64,000 bases of DNA from Bacteroidaceae bacterium (GCA_017631315.1 JAGBTN010000012.1:209191-273190); one strand, 5' to 3'; counted from the first letter of the stretch, positions 24,722 to 33,331 are shown. The notes: a model not told the origin generated them from the sequence alone. Translations and numbers: made by a program.

Positions 24722-24934
24722 CAAATCACTGGCTTGAGGTTTGACCATAGCAAATTCAATAACCTTAATGAGTTTCAAGAGTATTTTGCTAAATGGTTTG
24801 AATCCCCCAAAAAACAAAAGATAGTATAAATTCTTTATGGTATTTTGTATTTTTGCCATTGATTATTTAAAAAAGCCAAGAACTTCACACATCATTTAAG
24901 ATGTAAGAGAATTAAACATCTATTATGAACTAAC

Positions 24935-25009
24935 GATAATTTGTTATTATCATTCATTCATTTGCATTTTTTCATATATTACTAATATAAACACCCTAAA
25001 TGAATGAAT
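24935..25009. repeat. Inverted repeats just before the dead recombinase
   Basis: ATTCATTCATTT at 24952-24963 is matched by its exact complement AAATGAATGAAT at 24998-25009, which touches the recombinase start codon at 25011. Beside it GATAAT-TTGTT-ATTATC (24935-24951) is a small hairpin. These could be recombinase binding or crossover sites, or operator sites. Confidence 0.4.
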
Positions 25010-25010
25010 T

Positions 25011-25942
25011 ATGAAAGCAAATGAAAGTAAACCAAAAGTAACAGTTGTCATAGAAGATTTCTTATAGCATTGTGAATTTGAGAAGAAATTAAGCGAAAAG
25101 ACGTTGAATGCTTATAAAACAGATCTATCACAATTCGTTAGTGACATTGATGATCATAATATTTCAGAAGTGACAAAAGATGTACTGAGGAAATATCTAC
25201 AAGCCATTTCACACTTTGGGCATAAAACAATAAAAAGAAAAATAGCGACAATAAAAGCCATGTTGAATTATTACGAATATGAAAATGACTGGTATAACAG
25301 TCCCATGCGGAAAATGAAAATCAGAATGCGGGAGCCAGTCCGTTTACCCACAGTGATGAACATAAAAGAAGTAAAGTTATTGTTTGGCATTGTTTATAAG
25401 CAACAACTGGATTGTAAATCAAATACCTTTTCCTATCAAATGGCAACTCGTAATATCGCTATTATCGAGTTGCTGTTCGCTTCTGGTATGCGTGTCAGCG
25501 AACTGTGCGACCTGCGTCTATGCGATATTGACATGAAGCAAGGTTGTGTCAGAATCATTGGAAAAGGGAATAAAGAACGAATAATAGATATCAGCCAAAA
25601 AGCCACATTAACAGCAATAAAAGATTGGCTATACGAACGAGGACCTTGTGACTCACAATCTCCATTATTTGTTAGCCGTTTGCATAATACACTCTCTACT
25701 CAATCTGTCAGACTGCTCATAAAGAATTTAGTCTCATTGACTCAGATAAAAAAAAGAATAACGCCGCACACTTTTCGCCATACATACGCAACTCTTTTAT
25801 TAGAAGGAGGTGTTGACATTACATATATATTCAGCATTTGCTTGGTCATAGTTCTGTTGTGACAACACAGATATACACTTATGTGAATCTCCAAAAGCAA
25901 CATGAAATATTAAGTAAAAAACATCCGAGGAGATTCATTTAA
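25011..25942 (+). pseudogene. Tyrosine recombinase (XerC/XerD-like), inactivated
   Basis: The frame starts at ATG 25011 but has an in-frame TAG at codon 19 (25065-25067), after which it stays open for most of the gene. Near the end a two-base slip in an ATATAT run (about 25829-25837) shifts the frame and truncates the product. In the composite reading the catalytic set is complete: Arg in ASGMRVSELC, HTFRHTYAT, LLGHSS and the Tyr in TTQIYTYV. The original product was about 300 aa. Its frame would end at 25940-25942. It is therefore a recent loss, not an ancient remnant. Confidence 0.85.
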
Positions 25943-26061
25943 CAGATTTATTTCATGTATGTAGTCGTATGCGGTGGCAAGCCATCGCATACGGTCGATA
26001 GCGATGGATAACGGTCGTTCCCGGCAGGAAACAGTCTGTCCGCACATATAAAAGGGACTTC

Positions 26062-26091
26062 GCATCTTTTTCGACCAAAAGAAAAAGATGC
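26062..26091 (-). terminator. Hairpin downstream of the 61-aa gene
   Basis: Perfect 11-bp inverted repeat (GCATCTTTTTC at 26062-26072, complement at 26081-26091), 8-nt loop, 48 bp after the stop of the minus-strand gene. A second, longer stem (25966-25978 with 25981-25993, mostly perfect, loop of two bases) lies further left at the end of the recombinase remnant. Confidence 0.5.
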
Positions 26092-26139
26092 CCACCTCCC
26101 GACAGGGAAGCAAGCATCTTCAGTAGTCATCATTGGAAA

Positions 26140-26325
26140 TCAATCGTCCAGGATAATCTCGTCACGAGACACCTCTATCTCCCTGCCATTCGTCAGTTCG
26201 ACAATGAAACTGGTGCCAAAGTCCTGAACCACTCTGCCCTCACGGTGTCCCTTGTAGGCAAGGACAAGCGTACAGAAGCAGCCGATAATGTCTGATGCGT
26301 TCTCGCTGAAATCGTAGTAACCCAT
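26140..26325 (-). CDS. Small uncharacterised protein
   Basis: 61 aa. MGYYDFSENASDIIGCFCTL begins it, then a basic HREGRVVQDF stretch and an acidic end. Ends in front of the hairpin at 26062. Its 5' leader (26326-26530) has the same general layout as the ICE leaders (purine-rich stretch near the start, plus-strand TACCTTTG box at the far end). No known family. Confidence 0.5.
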   Translation of the reverse strand: MGYYDFSENASDIIGCFCTLVLAYKGHREGRVVQDFGTSFIVELTNGREIEVSRDEIILDD

Positions 26326-26843
26326 AGTCTTGATTCTTTTTTACTTCCCTTCCGTAGAGCAACTACGTTTGGGAATAGAGTGAAACAATTATGTTGCCTA
26401 AAAAGGTCTTATGGCTCTCGTGCAAGGTTTTGACAGCCAAATACGACCTGCAAGGTGGAGATTTTGCGGCAAACCAGCGGCTTGACCTTTCACAGAGTAC
26501 GGCCATAAGAGATACCTTTGCAACCTAATTGTCACGCAGTCCCAAACGCGGTTGAGGAGGATTCCTGCTACTATAACAGCACAATTATTACTGGCAAAAA
26601 GAAAAAATCGTTGTTCGATGGTTTGGTTTAGTTTAGTCCATTGTGATTATGTACACAAAATGTTTCGGACAAAACACATATCGTTTGTTTGCTCCAATAT
26701 TCTGTATTATATAAACAGAGCAAACCAAACAAATATATGGACCGGAATTTGTCTTTTCTTTTGGACAGAAAAAATCCCACCAGACTTTTTGCATGTCTGA
26801 TGGGAGTAGCAAGTAAAATGCAGAAGTCCTGGCAATAGAACAG
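26326..26843. other. 518-bp gap with integrase terminator; no supported gene
   Basis: A terminator for the integrase is visible at 26769-26805: stem TCCCACCAGAC / GTCTGATGGGA (one mismatch) followed on the minus strand by a T-run. Plus-strand TACCTTTG occurs near 26,512. The other open frames here are short and unlikely. Confidence 0.5.
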
Positions 26844-28067
26844 CTATACCTTGCCAAAATTGCTAAATGCATTCAGCTGGTCTGCAACACGCATAACATC
26901 CTGCTCAATCTTCTTATTGGTGATTCGAGCGTATATTTGCGTGGTTTTGATGTTGGTGTGCCCAAGAAGCTTTGAAACTGTTTCCATTGGTACGCCTTTG
27001 GAAAGTAGCAGGGTGGCATAAGTATGTCTGGCCATGTGATAGGAGAGACGTTTCTTTATGCCGCACAAATCGGCTATTTCCTTTAGATACGCATTCATCT
27101 TCTGATTTGAGAGTATCGGCAACAGACGACCGTTCCTGTCAGCAGATGAATGGTATTTGTTTATAATCTCCCTTGCAACATCGAGTATCGGCACATTCTC
27201 CGTAATGCTCGTTTTTTGTCTTTTGGTCATAATCCAATCTGTTCCACCGAGGGTAACAATGTTCTCTTCCGTAAGATTGGAAACATCTATATATGCAAGG
27301 CCTGTGAAGCATGAGAACACAAATATGTCACGAACATGTTCAAGACGCTTAACGTCGAACTGTTTTGACATCAGAACTTCAATCTCTTCTTCAGTAAGAA
27401 ATCCTCTGTCAACTGGTTTGAGATGGAATCGCTGGTTGATAAACGGGTCGTGATCCAGAAAACCAACCTTCTGAGCTTGAATCGTAACGGTTTTCAATGT
27501 CTTCAGAGTTTTGGTAGCAGTATTTGACTGCATACCACCAATGGTTCGAAGATAGATGCCAAAATCTGAGATTAAGGCAGGAGTCACATCAAAAGGAGAA
27601 ACTGAAGTCCAGCCATGCTTGCTCTTCAAGAAGCTTAAAAAATGCTTCTTTGTGGTTTTGTATTTCTGTGCAGTGGCGGCAGATTTTCCATGACCAACCT
27701 GCTGTTCTACGCTCTCTATGAAATCCTCAAAGAACTCGACGAAGTTAGTTATTGTCTTGTCTTTGCCAGCATAGAGGCTATAAAGCTTCTCAACAGTAAA
27801 GCCACTATCTCCTTCACGAGACCTGGCTATGTCACAGATCTTAAGCTCTATCTCATTGAGAGCCATGTTGATGGTTCGCGCACTGGGAGTACGACCTATA
27901 ACACGGTCGGCATTATTGTCCCACATATTGCGGTTTACGAAGAATCCTGTAGAACCGAAATATCTTTTCTCACCATTCAAGAATACCCTTATGTTAATGG
28001 GTGATTCTCCCAGTCTGTTAAAGTAGTTCGCTCTCAGATAGAACGAGATTTTCAATTTTACCTTCAT
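26844..28067 (-). CDS. int: Tyrosine-type integrase of the mobile element
   Basis: 407 aa from the ATG at 28067. N-terminal arm-binding and SAM-like core-binding domains (MKVKLKISFYLRANYFNRLG; NFVEFFEDFIESVEQQVGHG) are followed by the catalytic domain with HMARHTYATLL, LLGHTNIKTTQIYARI (Tyr). The first catalytic Arg has become Ala in CFTGLAYIDVSNL, a variation also reported for Bacteroides integrases of the IntDOT kind. This class inserts integrative elements. It lies beside tRNA-Ser and near arm-type repeats, marking the right end of the element. Confidence 0.9.
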   Translation of the reverse strand: MKVKLKISFYLRANYFNRLGESPINIRVFLNGEKRYFGSTGFFVNRNMWDNNADRVIGRTPSARTINMALNEIELKICDIARSREGDSGFTVEKLYSLYAGKDKTITNFVEFFEDFIESVEQQVGHGKSAATAQKYKTTKKHFLSFLKSKHGWTSVSPFDVTPALISDFGIYLRTIGGMQSNTATKTLKTLKTVTIQAQKVGFLDHDPFINQRFHLKPVDRGFLTEEEIEVLMSKQFDVKRLEHVRDIFVFSCFTGLAYIDVSNLTEENIVTLGGTDWIMTKRQKTSITENVPILDVAREIINKYHSSADRNGRLLPILSNQKMNAYLKEIADLCGIKKRLSYHMARHTYATLLLSKGVPMETVSKLLGHTNIKTTQIYARITNKKIEQDVMRVADQLNAFSNFGKV

Positions 28068-28114
28068 ACGATAAATCTTTTTAATGCAGTTTTTCGTGCC
28101 TTTATGGATGCTTT

Positions 28115-28292
28115 GTGTTACAGGAAACACTCAGAATCAACCCACATTCGTTAGCTTGAAACAATCTGCAAAGTTAAACATAACTATCTTATGCTCAAAG
28201 ATTTAGCAAAGTCAATATCGTAGTCATTTTGTAGTCTTGTGTTACATTTTTCTGTAGCACAAAAAGTGTAACACTCAGTGTAACACAAGACT
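28115..28292. repeat. GTGTTAC/GTAACAC repeats near the integrase, probable arm sites
   Basis: GTGTTAC occurs at 28115-28121 and 28239-28245, GTAACAC at 28268-28274 and 28280-28286. AGTCTTGTGTTACA (28233-28246) and its exact complement (28279-28292) form a 14-bp inverted repeat. The gap 28068-28497 (430 bp) between integrase and tRNA-Ser carries no gene. Such repeats are typical of the arm-type sites of tyrosine integrases. Confidence 0.6.
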
Positions 28293-28385
28293 GACCAACA
28301 GATGACTATTTGACCACGTGTCAGGTAGTCAGACGATGGTCACTCCATCATCCAAGAGTAGAGAAGAATACTTTTAGCGCAAAAT

Positions 28386-28420
28386 AAAAGCGTTGTAAAT
28401 CAAAGACTTACAACGCTTTT
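28386..28420. terminator. Terminator-like inverted repeat beside the element edge
   Basis: Perfect 13-bp stem (AAAAGCGTTGTAA at 28386-28398, complement at 28408-28420), loop of 9 bases, with a T-run on the plus strand after the second arm. It lies 78 bp from the tRNA 3' end and may be a chromosomal terminator or part of the attachment region. Confidence 0.6.
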
Positions 28421-28497
28421 CTGTTTTTGGCAACTTAATGACCTATTCGGGTTATACTTTTATTGACTACCCAAAAAGTCATCAATTTTGCTCTCTG

Positions 28498-28582
28498 CGG
28501 AGAGAGAGGGATTCGAACCCCCGGTGCCTCTCAGCACGCCGGTTTTCAAGACCGGTGTAATCGACCACTCTACCATCTCTCC
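28498..28582 (-). tRNA. tRNA-Ser (anticodon UGA)
   Basis: 85 nt on the minus strand. Acceptor stem GGAGAGA / TCTCTCC closes the ends, the anticodon arm reads CCGGT-CTTGAAA-ACCGG with anticodon TGA, and the T arm has GGTTCGAATCCC. The long variable arm (GTGCTGAGAGGCACC) is typical for tRNA-Ser. No CCA is encoded. The 3' end faces the integrase, which makes this gene the likely integration target. Confidence 0.9.
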
Positions 28583-28672
28583 GAACTCTTTTACAAGAGG
28601 CTTTTGGTCTTAAAGCGCTGCAAAGGTCGGAAGTTTTTTTGACGTATGCAAACTTTTTGCGATTTTTCTTTT

Positions 28673-29398
28673 CTAAAATCCGCAAAAGCTTCTCAACAGA
28701 TAGAATAAAACAGGAATAATGAGGCTTGGAAGAAGATTTATTGTCTTACAGTCTTTGATGCCTAATATGCTTAGTCCAGAGCTAAGAATAAGTACCCCGC
28801 CTACAATACTCAGCTCAGCCTGCATTGCTTCCGGCATGCCGTCGCCACAAAAATAGGCTATAGCATAGAACATTCCCTGCCAACAGAAGAGTATTGGTGC
28901 AGCCAGAAGCATCACCCACCCATACGAGGCAGCAAGGACAGCAGAACTGACGAAATCGAGCGTTGCATTAGTGTATAAAAAAGTATTAGCTGACTCATTG
29001 AATATCCAACCTCCCGTCGGAGAAAGTGCAGAAAGTACTGGACCGACAATGGAGAAAGTGCCAATACAATAGAGAAGACATCCCGTCACCAGCCCTTGTA
29101 TGCCACTATCCTCTTTACGCCCCTTGGCATTAAAGCAAAGATTTAGCCGCTCTACTCTCCCCGCCAAATCGAGTTTGGTACCAATAAGGCCACCTATTGC
29201 AAGACTTAAAATGAAGAGCACGGGAAACTTACTCTTTTGCATATTGGGCAACGAAGCATTCGCACCTAATATAATACAGCAAAGACCAAGTCCATCGAAC
29301 AAGGTCTTTTTATACTTCCCGCCAATACCTGTGCGGACTAAAGCTCCGAAAGCACTGCCCGCAACAATGGTAATAGTATTGATAATTGTTCCTAACAT
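28673..29398 (-). CDS. DUF554-family membrane protein
   Basis: 241 aa from the ATG at 29398. It is a polytopic inner-membrane protein with about six to seven segments, beginning MLGTIINTITIVAGSAFGAL and GGLGLCCIILGAN-like glycine-rich helices. The DUF554 family (YdfK/YqgA) has no established transport function. It overlaps the BRCT gene end by 7 bp. First chromosomal gene next to the tRNA. Confidence 0.85.
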   Translation of the reverse strand: MLGTIINTITIVAGSAFGALVRTGIGGKYKKTLFDGLGLCCIILGANASLPNMQKSKFPVLFILSLAIGGLIGTKLDLAGRVERLNLCFNAKGRKEDSGIQGLVTGCLLYCIGTFSIVGPVLSALSPTGGWIFNESANTFLYTNATLDFVSSAVLAASYGWVMLLAAPILFCWQGMFYAIAYFCGDGMPEAMQAELSIVGGVLILSSGLSILGIKDCKTINLLPSLIIPVLFYLLRSFCGF

Positions 29399-30060
29399 AG
29401 CTCCCTTAACCTTAACCACGCGAGCAATTCGCTCTCTCCAGTTAAGCGAAAGCGGAAGGTTTGAGCTCGGCTTTGATTATATTGTTCCTCTATGTAGCGT
29501 AGAGCTTCGTCGGTTTGTCCATCCCGCAAATGGCGAAGAGAAGCATCGGAAAGAACAATGACATCCGTTGTTTCATTGATTTGAGGGTTGGCATATACGC
29601 CTTGATTGCCAAGTCGCTGATAGAGGTCCGTCTGCACATCCGAAGGAAGATATAGTTCCTTTGTATAAAGAGGATTACCCCCCTCTTCGAAGTTAAACTG
29701 CAAACTAAGATAATGCCTATACGTCAGATGCAAGTCCTTATGTATCTGTTCCGGAACAGCATAGGCACTATATTGCCCCTCGAAAATGTTTTCTATGTCT
29801 TGCTCGTTCAACACCTTCGGCAGGAAGCCATGCAGTGCAAGTTGCCACAAACGCTCTTCCGTATCGGCAGGAACATCCTTCCCAAGCACAACATAATGAA
29901 GATTTCGGCTGATGCCCTGCTTGATTTCCGCCCCCAGCCCTTGCAACTTCTGCTGCAGGACCTTCGACGCCCAACGAAACGTTCCTATCAGACAAACAGC
30001 CCGACCTGCAAAAGGACTCTCGTTCTGAAAGTCTTCGTCACTGAAGAGCTCGTACTGCAT
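29392..30060 (-). CDS. BRCT-domain protein
   Basis: 222 aa from the ATG at 30060. FAGRAVCLIGTFRWASKVLQ and LGAEIKQGISRNLHYVVLGK give a recognisable BRCT domain (about 15-95), the phosphopeptide- or DNA-end-binding fold seen at ligase C-termini and in repair proteins. The C-terminal half is not recognised; it has a VIVLSDASLRHLRDGQTDEA region. Possible DNA-related function; the downstream DUF554 gene shares its operon. Confidence 0.7.
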   Translation of the reverse strand: MQYELFSDEDFQNESPFAGRAVCLIGTFRWASKVLQQKLQGLGAEIKQGISRNLHYVVLGKDVPADTEERLWQLALHGFLPKVLNEQDIENIFEGQYSAYAVPEQIHKDLHLTYRHYLSLQFNFEEGGNPLYTKELYLPSDVQTDLYQRLGNQGVYANPQINETTDVIVLSDASLRHLRDGQTDEALRYIEEQYNQSRAQTFRFRLTGESELLAWLRLRELC

Positions 30061-30081
30061 AACTCTAATGCTCAACAAATA

Positions 30082-30777
30082 CTATTCCTCAACCGTTGGC
30101 TTTTGCTGAATTGTAATTAGATTCGACACCTGGCCGCTGGTTAGACGCAACTTTGCCTCACGAGTTTTCGTCGCATCCGTGTTTTCCGAGAAGGACAACT
30201 TTACACTATTCTTGCCACGTTGGCCGCCAGTTTTATCAAAAGTGACCCATTCCGGAGTTTCACCCTCAAAGGCAAGAGACCAATAGTTCTGCACCACGAA
30301 ACAAAGAGAATCCTCGTCCGTCTGTGCATTCACCGTCAATGTATGGTGCACCCTCTTGGGCACGGTCTGCGCCTCGTCCATAAATTCTTCTACCGTACAT
30401 AAGGGACGCGAAATGTTGAGATAGCCATATTGTACCCTCACAAAAGTACTTGAATAATCATAAGAGTTGACGTACACATAGCCATCGCGTGTTACCCCCG
30501 TAGTATTCGGACTTACTATGAGACCGGCACGACAACGATACCGTCTGCTGTTATTGTACTGTATCTTTCCCTCAGAAGGTCCGTCAATGGCCAACCAGTC
30601 AGTAGCCGAAGCGGCAGACCAACTGTCGAAAGTATAAAATACTACAGAATCTACCGTTTGGTCTGCATAGAGTGTGGCGAATCTATTTTCTATAAGAAGC
30701 TGATGTGTTTCGGGATCTTTAACACACGAAAGTACGAATGGCAGCAAACCAAAAATGAGAAACAATGTTTTTTTCAT
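30082..30777 (-). CDS. Lipoprotein with BACON-type domains
   Basis: 231 aa. Signal peptide with lipobox (FLIFGLLPFVLSC). The mature part shows a repeated beta pattern with WSAASATDWLAIDGPSEGKI and later LAFEGETPEWVTFDKTGGQR, followed by strand pairs ending TREAKLRLTSGQVSNLITI. These are marks of BACON domains, which are linked to binding of glycans or glycoproteins in Bacteroidetes. Its own gene stands alone, on the minus strand. Confidence 0.75.
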   Translation of the reverse strand: MKKTLFLIFGLLPFVLSCVKDPETHQLLIENRFATLYADQTVDSVVFYTFDSWSAASATDWLAIDGPSEGKIQYNNSRRYRCRAGLIVSPNTTGVTRDGYVYVNSYDYSSTFVRVQYGYLNISRPLCTVEEFMDEAQTVPKRVHHTLTVNAQTDEDSLCFVVQNYWSLAFEGETPEWVTFDKTGGQRGKNSVKLSFSENTDATKTREAKLRLTSGQVSNLITIQQKPTVEE

Positions 30778-30944
30778 TAGCATTTTGTTTTAGGGCCTTT
30801 ATTCCTCATGCTTGGCAGAAGAAATGTCGGCTGTAATTACAGAGGGCAAAATTAACTAAAAAGTAACATTCTGCAAAATCTTTAATCGGAGATTTCTTTT
30901 TTTGCAGGGAAAAGTGTATATTTGCGAAACAAAATAAAGAATGT

Positions 30945-31307
30945 TTGCACCGGACGAAAGTGAATAACATTTACCATAGGGACATCATAGAGATTCTGCT
31001 TGAGTGCGGGAGAGACGGGTTGCGCATAAAAAACCTTGCTCGCAGAATCTATAACAAGCACGTCGATTTCTTCGTATCGGACATTGAATACAATGAAATA
31101 CGCGACTGCATTGGTCGCTACCTATGGGAGCAAAGCAAGCGTAACGAATCTCCTTTTACTCGTACTCGCTATGGCACATACGCCATCAAGCCGGATTTCG
31201 CCATACAGCTCGACCTTTTTTTAGACTACGAACCACGTAGCGAAACGCGCAAAGAGCCGACCCGAGTTGAATGCGAGCATCGTCACATTCAACTGGAGCT
31301 CTTCTGA
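30945..31307 (+). CDS. Small winged-helix protein (HARE-HTH-like)
   Basis: About 120 aa; start uncertain (TTG 30945 or GTG 30960). A -7 box TATATTTG at 30917-30924 precedes it. IIEILLECGRDGLRIKNLAR and the YNEIRDCIGRYL stretch, then FTRTRYGTYAIKPD, give the helix-helix-wing pattern of HARE-HTH-like or related wHTH domains. The end is polar. Convergent with the maoC gene, ending 1 bp before it. It probably binds DNA or protein; target unknown. Confidence 0.55.
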   Translation: MHRTKVNNIYHRDIIEILLECGRDGLRIKNLARRIYNKHVDFFVSDIEYNEIRDCIGRYLWEQSKRNESPFTRTRYGTYAIKPDFAIQLDLFLDYEPRSETRKEPTRVECEHRHIQLELF

Positions 31308-31308
31308 C

Positions 31309-31779
31309 TTATTCTTTTTTGAAGTAGTAGATGAATGTGGCAAGTCCTTCGAGTGCCTTCTTGCCTGTTTCCTGTACCTCGATGGTAAACTTGATTGTTG
31401 TCTTGATGGCACCACGAAGGTTGGCAAGTTCCTGCAACTTTGTCTTCATGCAAATGTGCTGGCCGCTCAAAACAGGCTGAGCAAATTTCATGGCATCCAT
31501 GCCATAGTTCATCATGCGCTCAAGGTTGTTCACTTCAATTATCTGGTCCCACAGATACGGGAGCATGCTCAAGGTCAGATAGCCGTGTGCGATGGTCTGC
31601 CCAAAGGGGCTTTCCTGCTTTGCCTTTTCTGCATCGACATGAATCCACTGATGGTCCAATGTTGCATCGGCAAACAGGTTGATACGTTCCTGGTCGAGTT
31701 CTACATAATCGCTCACGCCTAACTCTTGTCCTACATACTGCTGGAAATCTTCGAACGAATTGATTACTACTTTGCTCAT
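31309..31779 (-). CDS. MaoC-like (R)-specific enoyl-CoA hydratase
   Basis: 156 aa from the ATG at 31779. It has the hot-dog hydratase motif FADATLDHQWIHVDAEKA with the Asp-x4-His pair, then ESPFGQTIAHGYLTLSMLP. This family hydrates enoyl-CoA to 3-hydroxyacyl-CoA, as in PhaJ. Length fits a single-domain enzyme. Promoter-like CAAAGATA (complement TATCTTTG at 31810-31817) lies 31 bp before the ATG. Confidence 0.85.
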   Translation of the reverse strand: MSKVVINSFEDFQQYVGQELGVSDYVELDQERINLFADATLDHQWIHVDAEKAKQESPFGQTIAHGYLTLSMLPYLWDQIIEVNNLERMMNYGMDAMKFAQPVLSGQHICMKTKLQELANLRGAIKTTIKFTIEVQETGKKALEGLATFIYYFKKE

Positions 31780-31901
31780 CTTTTTACTTGTTTTTGTTGT
31801 TTCTGCTTGCAAAGATACGATAAAAAGTTCATAGTTCTTCGCTTTTCCTTCAAAAAAGACTTGGACAGAGGCTGTACATTATTCGTAGTTCACATTTATT
31901 T

Positions 31902-31909
31902 CGTACTTT
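31902..31909 (+). promoter_or_regulatory. -7 box of the PLD-family gene
   Basis: TACTTTTG in the sequence just before the start at 31917 matches TAnnTTTG. The coordinates are approximate to within a few bases; only the -7 box is convincing and the leader is very short. Confidence 0.4.
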
Positions 31910-31916
31910 TGCAGCC

Positions 31917-33152
31917 ATGATGAAACGAGTCGCTATATTTGCCTTTTTGATATTGATTTGTGTGTCGATTTGGAGCGAGAATGCTGCCGAACGCACAAAA
32001 CGTGACTTTGTGCAGTTGGGTTTAACGCTGTACGAGGGGAACGAAGTTCGTGTTCTGCCTACGGGAGAGATTAAGTTTCTCGACCTTTTTGGCGAGATAG
32101 AGAAGGCCGAAAGGTATATTCTCCTGGACTATTTCAAGTTTCAGCAGGACAGCATTTGCGGGGACTTGCTTGAGAGGCTTTGCCGCAAGGTGGCCCAGGG
32201 GGTGGAGGTTTATATCATCTTCGACAGTTTTGGCAACAAACATAGCGACCTGCCGTTGTCCGACTCGCTGCAGCAAAATTTGCGGAAGTCCGGCATACAG
32301 ATCGTGGCTTTCGACCCCGTCCGCTTCCCTTGGATTAACCATCTCATGCATCGCGACCATCATAAGGTTGCCGTCATCGACGGCAAGTTGGTTTATACCG
32401 GCGGCATGAACGTTGCGGATTACTACCTGCACGGGAAGCCGGAGGTAGGAAAATGGCGCGACATGCATGTCCGCATGAGTGGTCCTGTCGTAGAGGCATA
32501 CGAAGAACTGTTCTGGAAGATGTGGGGGAAGGCTGTCCCCAATTTTCTCATGAAGAGGGGCAAGCCATCGCCTTCCAGTTATGCGGAACGTTCCGGGGAA
32601 GCCGTTGTTGCCTTTGCACCCCGTTGGCCTCGGGAGAATCCCGAAATCATGCGGCAGACCTACTCTATCGCCATCGACAATGCCGAGCACCTGATTCAGA
32701 TTGTCAACCCCTATGCTACTCTCTTTGGCGAAGTGCGAGCCGCTTTGCGGAGAGCATTGGAGCGAGGCGTCAGGGTGCAATTCATGGTATCGACGAGGAG
32801 TGACGGGAAGGCAATCGACGATGTCATTGGGCTCGAAATGCGTAAACTTATGAATCGCGGAGCAGAGGTTTATTACTACGACGGCGGGTTCCACCACAGT
32901 AAGATAATGATGATAGACGGTTTGTTCTGCACCGTAGGCACCACAAATCTTGATGCACGTTCGCTGCGTTTTGACTACGAAGTGAACGCTTTCATCTTCG
33001 ACCATGCGACGACACACCAGTTGCAACAGATTTTCCGCAACGATGCCGAGAAGAGCAGCACCCTGCTCACACCCGAAGTATTCAAGGAGCGATTCCCGCT
33101 CAGGCGACGCTTCCGTAGCCGCATCTTCACCCTCGCAAAAAGATTCCTTTGA
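31917..33152 (+). CDS. Phospholipase D / cardiolipin-synthase-family protein
   Basis: 411 aa with an N-terminal signal-like helix (VAIFAFLILICVSIW). Two HKD motifs are complete: HHKVAVIDGKLVYTGGMN and HHSKIMMIDGLFCTVGTTN, both followed by the usual downstream residues. This gives a two-lobe PLD enzyme, here most like cardiolipin synthases, which join phosphatidylglycerol molecules. The exact substrate cannot be told from the motifs. It ends in a basic stretch and is followed by the first 22-bp array. Confidence 0.85.
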   Translation: MMKRVAIFAFLILICVSIWSENAAERTKRDFVQLGLTLYEGNEVRVLPTGEIKFLDLFGEIEKAERYILLDYFKFQQDSICGDLLERLCRKVAQGVEVYIIFDSFGNKHSDLPLSDSLQQNLRKSGIQIVAFDPVRFPWINHLMHRDHHKVAVIDGKLVYTGGMNVADYYLHGKPEVGKWRDMHVRMSGPVVEAYEELFWKMWGKAVPNFLMKRGKPSPSSYAERSGEAVVAFAPRWPRENPEIMRQTYSIAIDNAEHLIQIVNPYATLFGEVRAALRRALERGVRVQFMVSTRSDGKAIDDVIGLEMRKLMNRGAEVYYYDGGFHHSKIMMIDGLFCTVGTTNLDARSLRFDYEVNAFIFDHATTHQLQQIFRNDAEKSSTLLTPEVFKERFPLRRRFRSRIFTLAKRFL

Positions 33153-33168
33153 GGGTGCCTGAAAAATA

Positions 33169-33256
33169 GGTTAACCTAATTGCCCAACAAGGCACGCCTA
33201 TTCGGGCTGAAAGGTTAACCATTATTGCCATTTAGGTTAACCTATTTTGGAGACAT
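33169..33256. repeat. Array 1: four units at 22-bp period, cores GGTTAACC and GGCACGCC
   Basis: Cores begin at 33169 (GGTTAACC), 33191 (GGCACGCC), 33213 (GGTTAACC) and 33235 (GGTTAACC). The first and last are extended to a perfect 12-bp palindrome TAGGTTAACCTA. Units share an A-rich end before each core and a TT.GG-like middle. The array lies between two convergent genes. See the findings for the related arrays. Confidence 0.75.
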
Positions 33257-33295
33257 GCTACGGCTATACCTCCAACACCGAACAGAAACAAAAAG

Positions 33296-33331
33296 AATAG
33301 CGTGCTTCTCGCAATCGAAAAGCACGCTATT
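33296..33331. terminator. Bidirectional terminator between convergent genes
   Basis: Perfect 12-bp stem AATAGCGTGCTT at 33296-33307 and complement at 33320-33331, with A-rich left and T-rich right flanks, 43 bp from the end of the minus-strand secreted protein gene. Confidence 0.75.

Noticed and set aside
25948-26133. Minus-strand ORF of 61 aa next to the dead recombinase
   Set aside because: It overlaps two strong hairpins and has a low-complexity, Cys/Pro-rich composition; not accepted as a gene.
33169-33256. CRISPR-like array in the chromosomal part
   Set aside because: The 22-bp arrays have cores of only 8-12 bp with period 22 and no unique spacers of typical length, and there are no cas genes; they do not fit a CRISPR.
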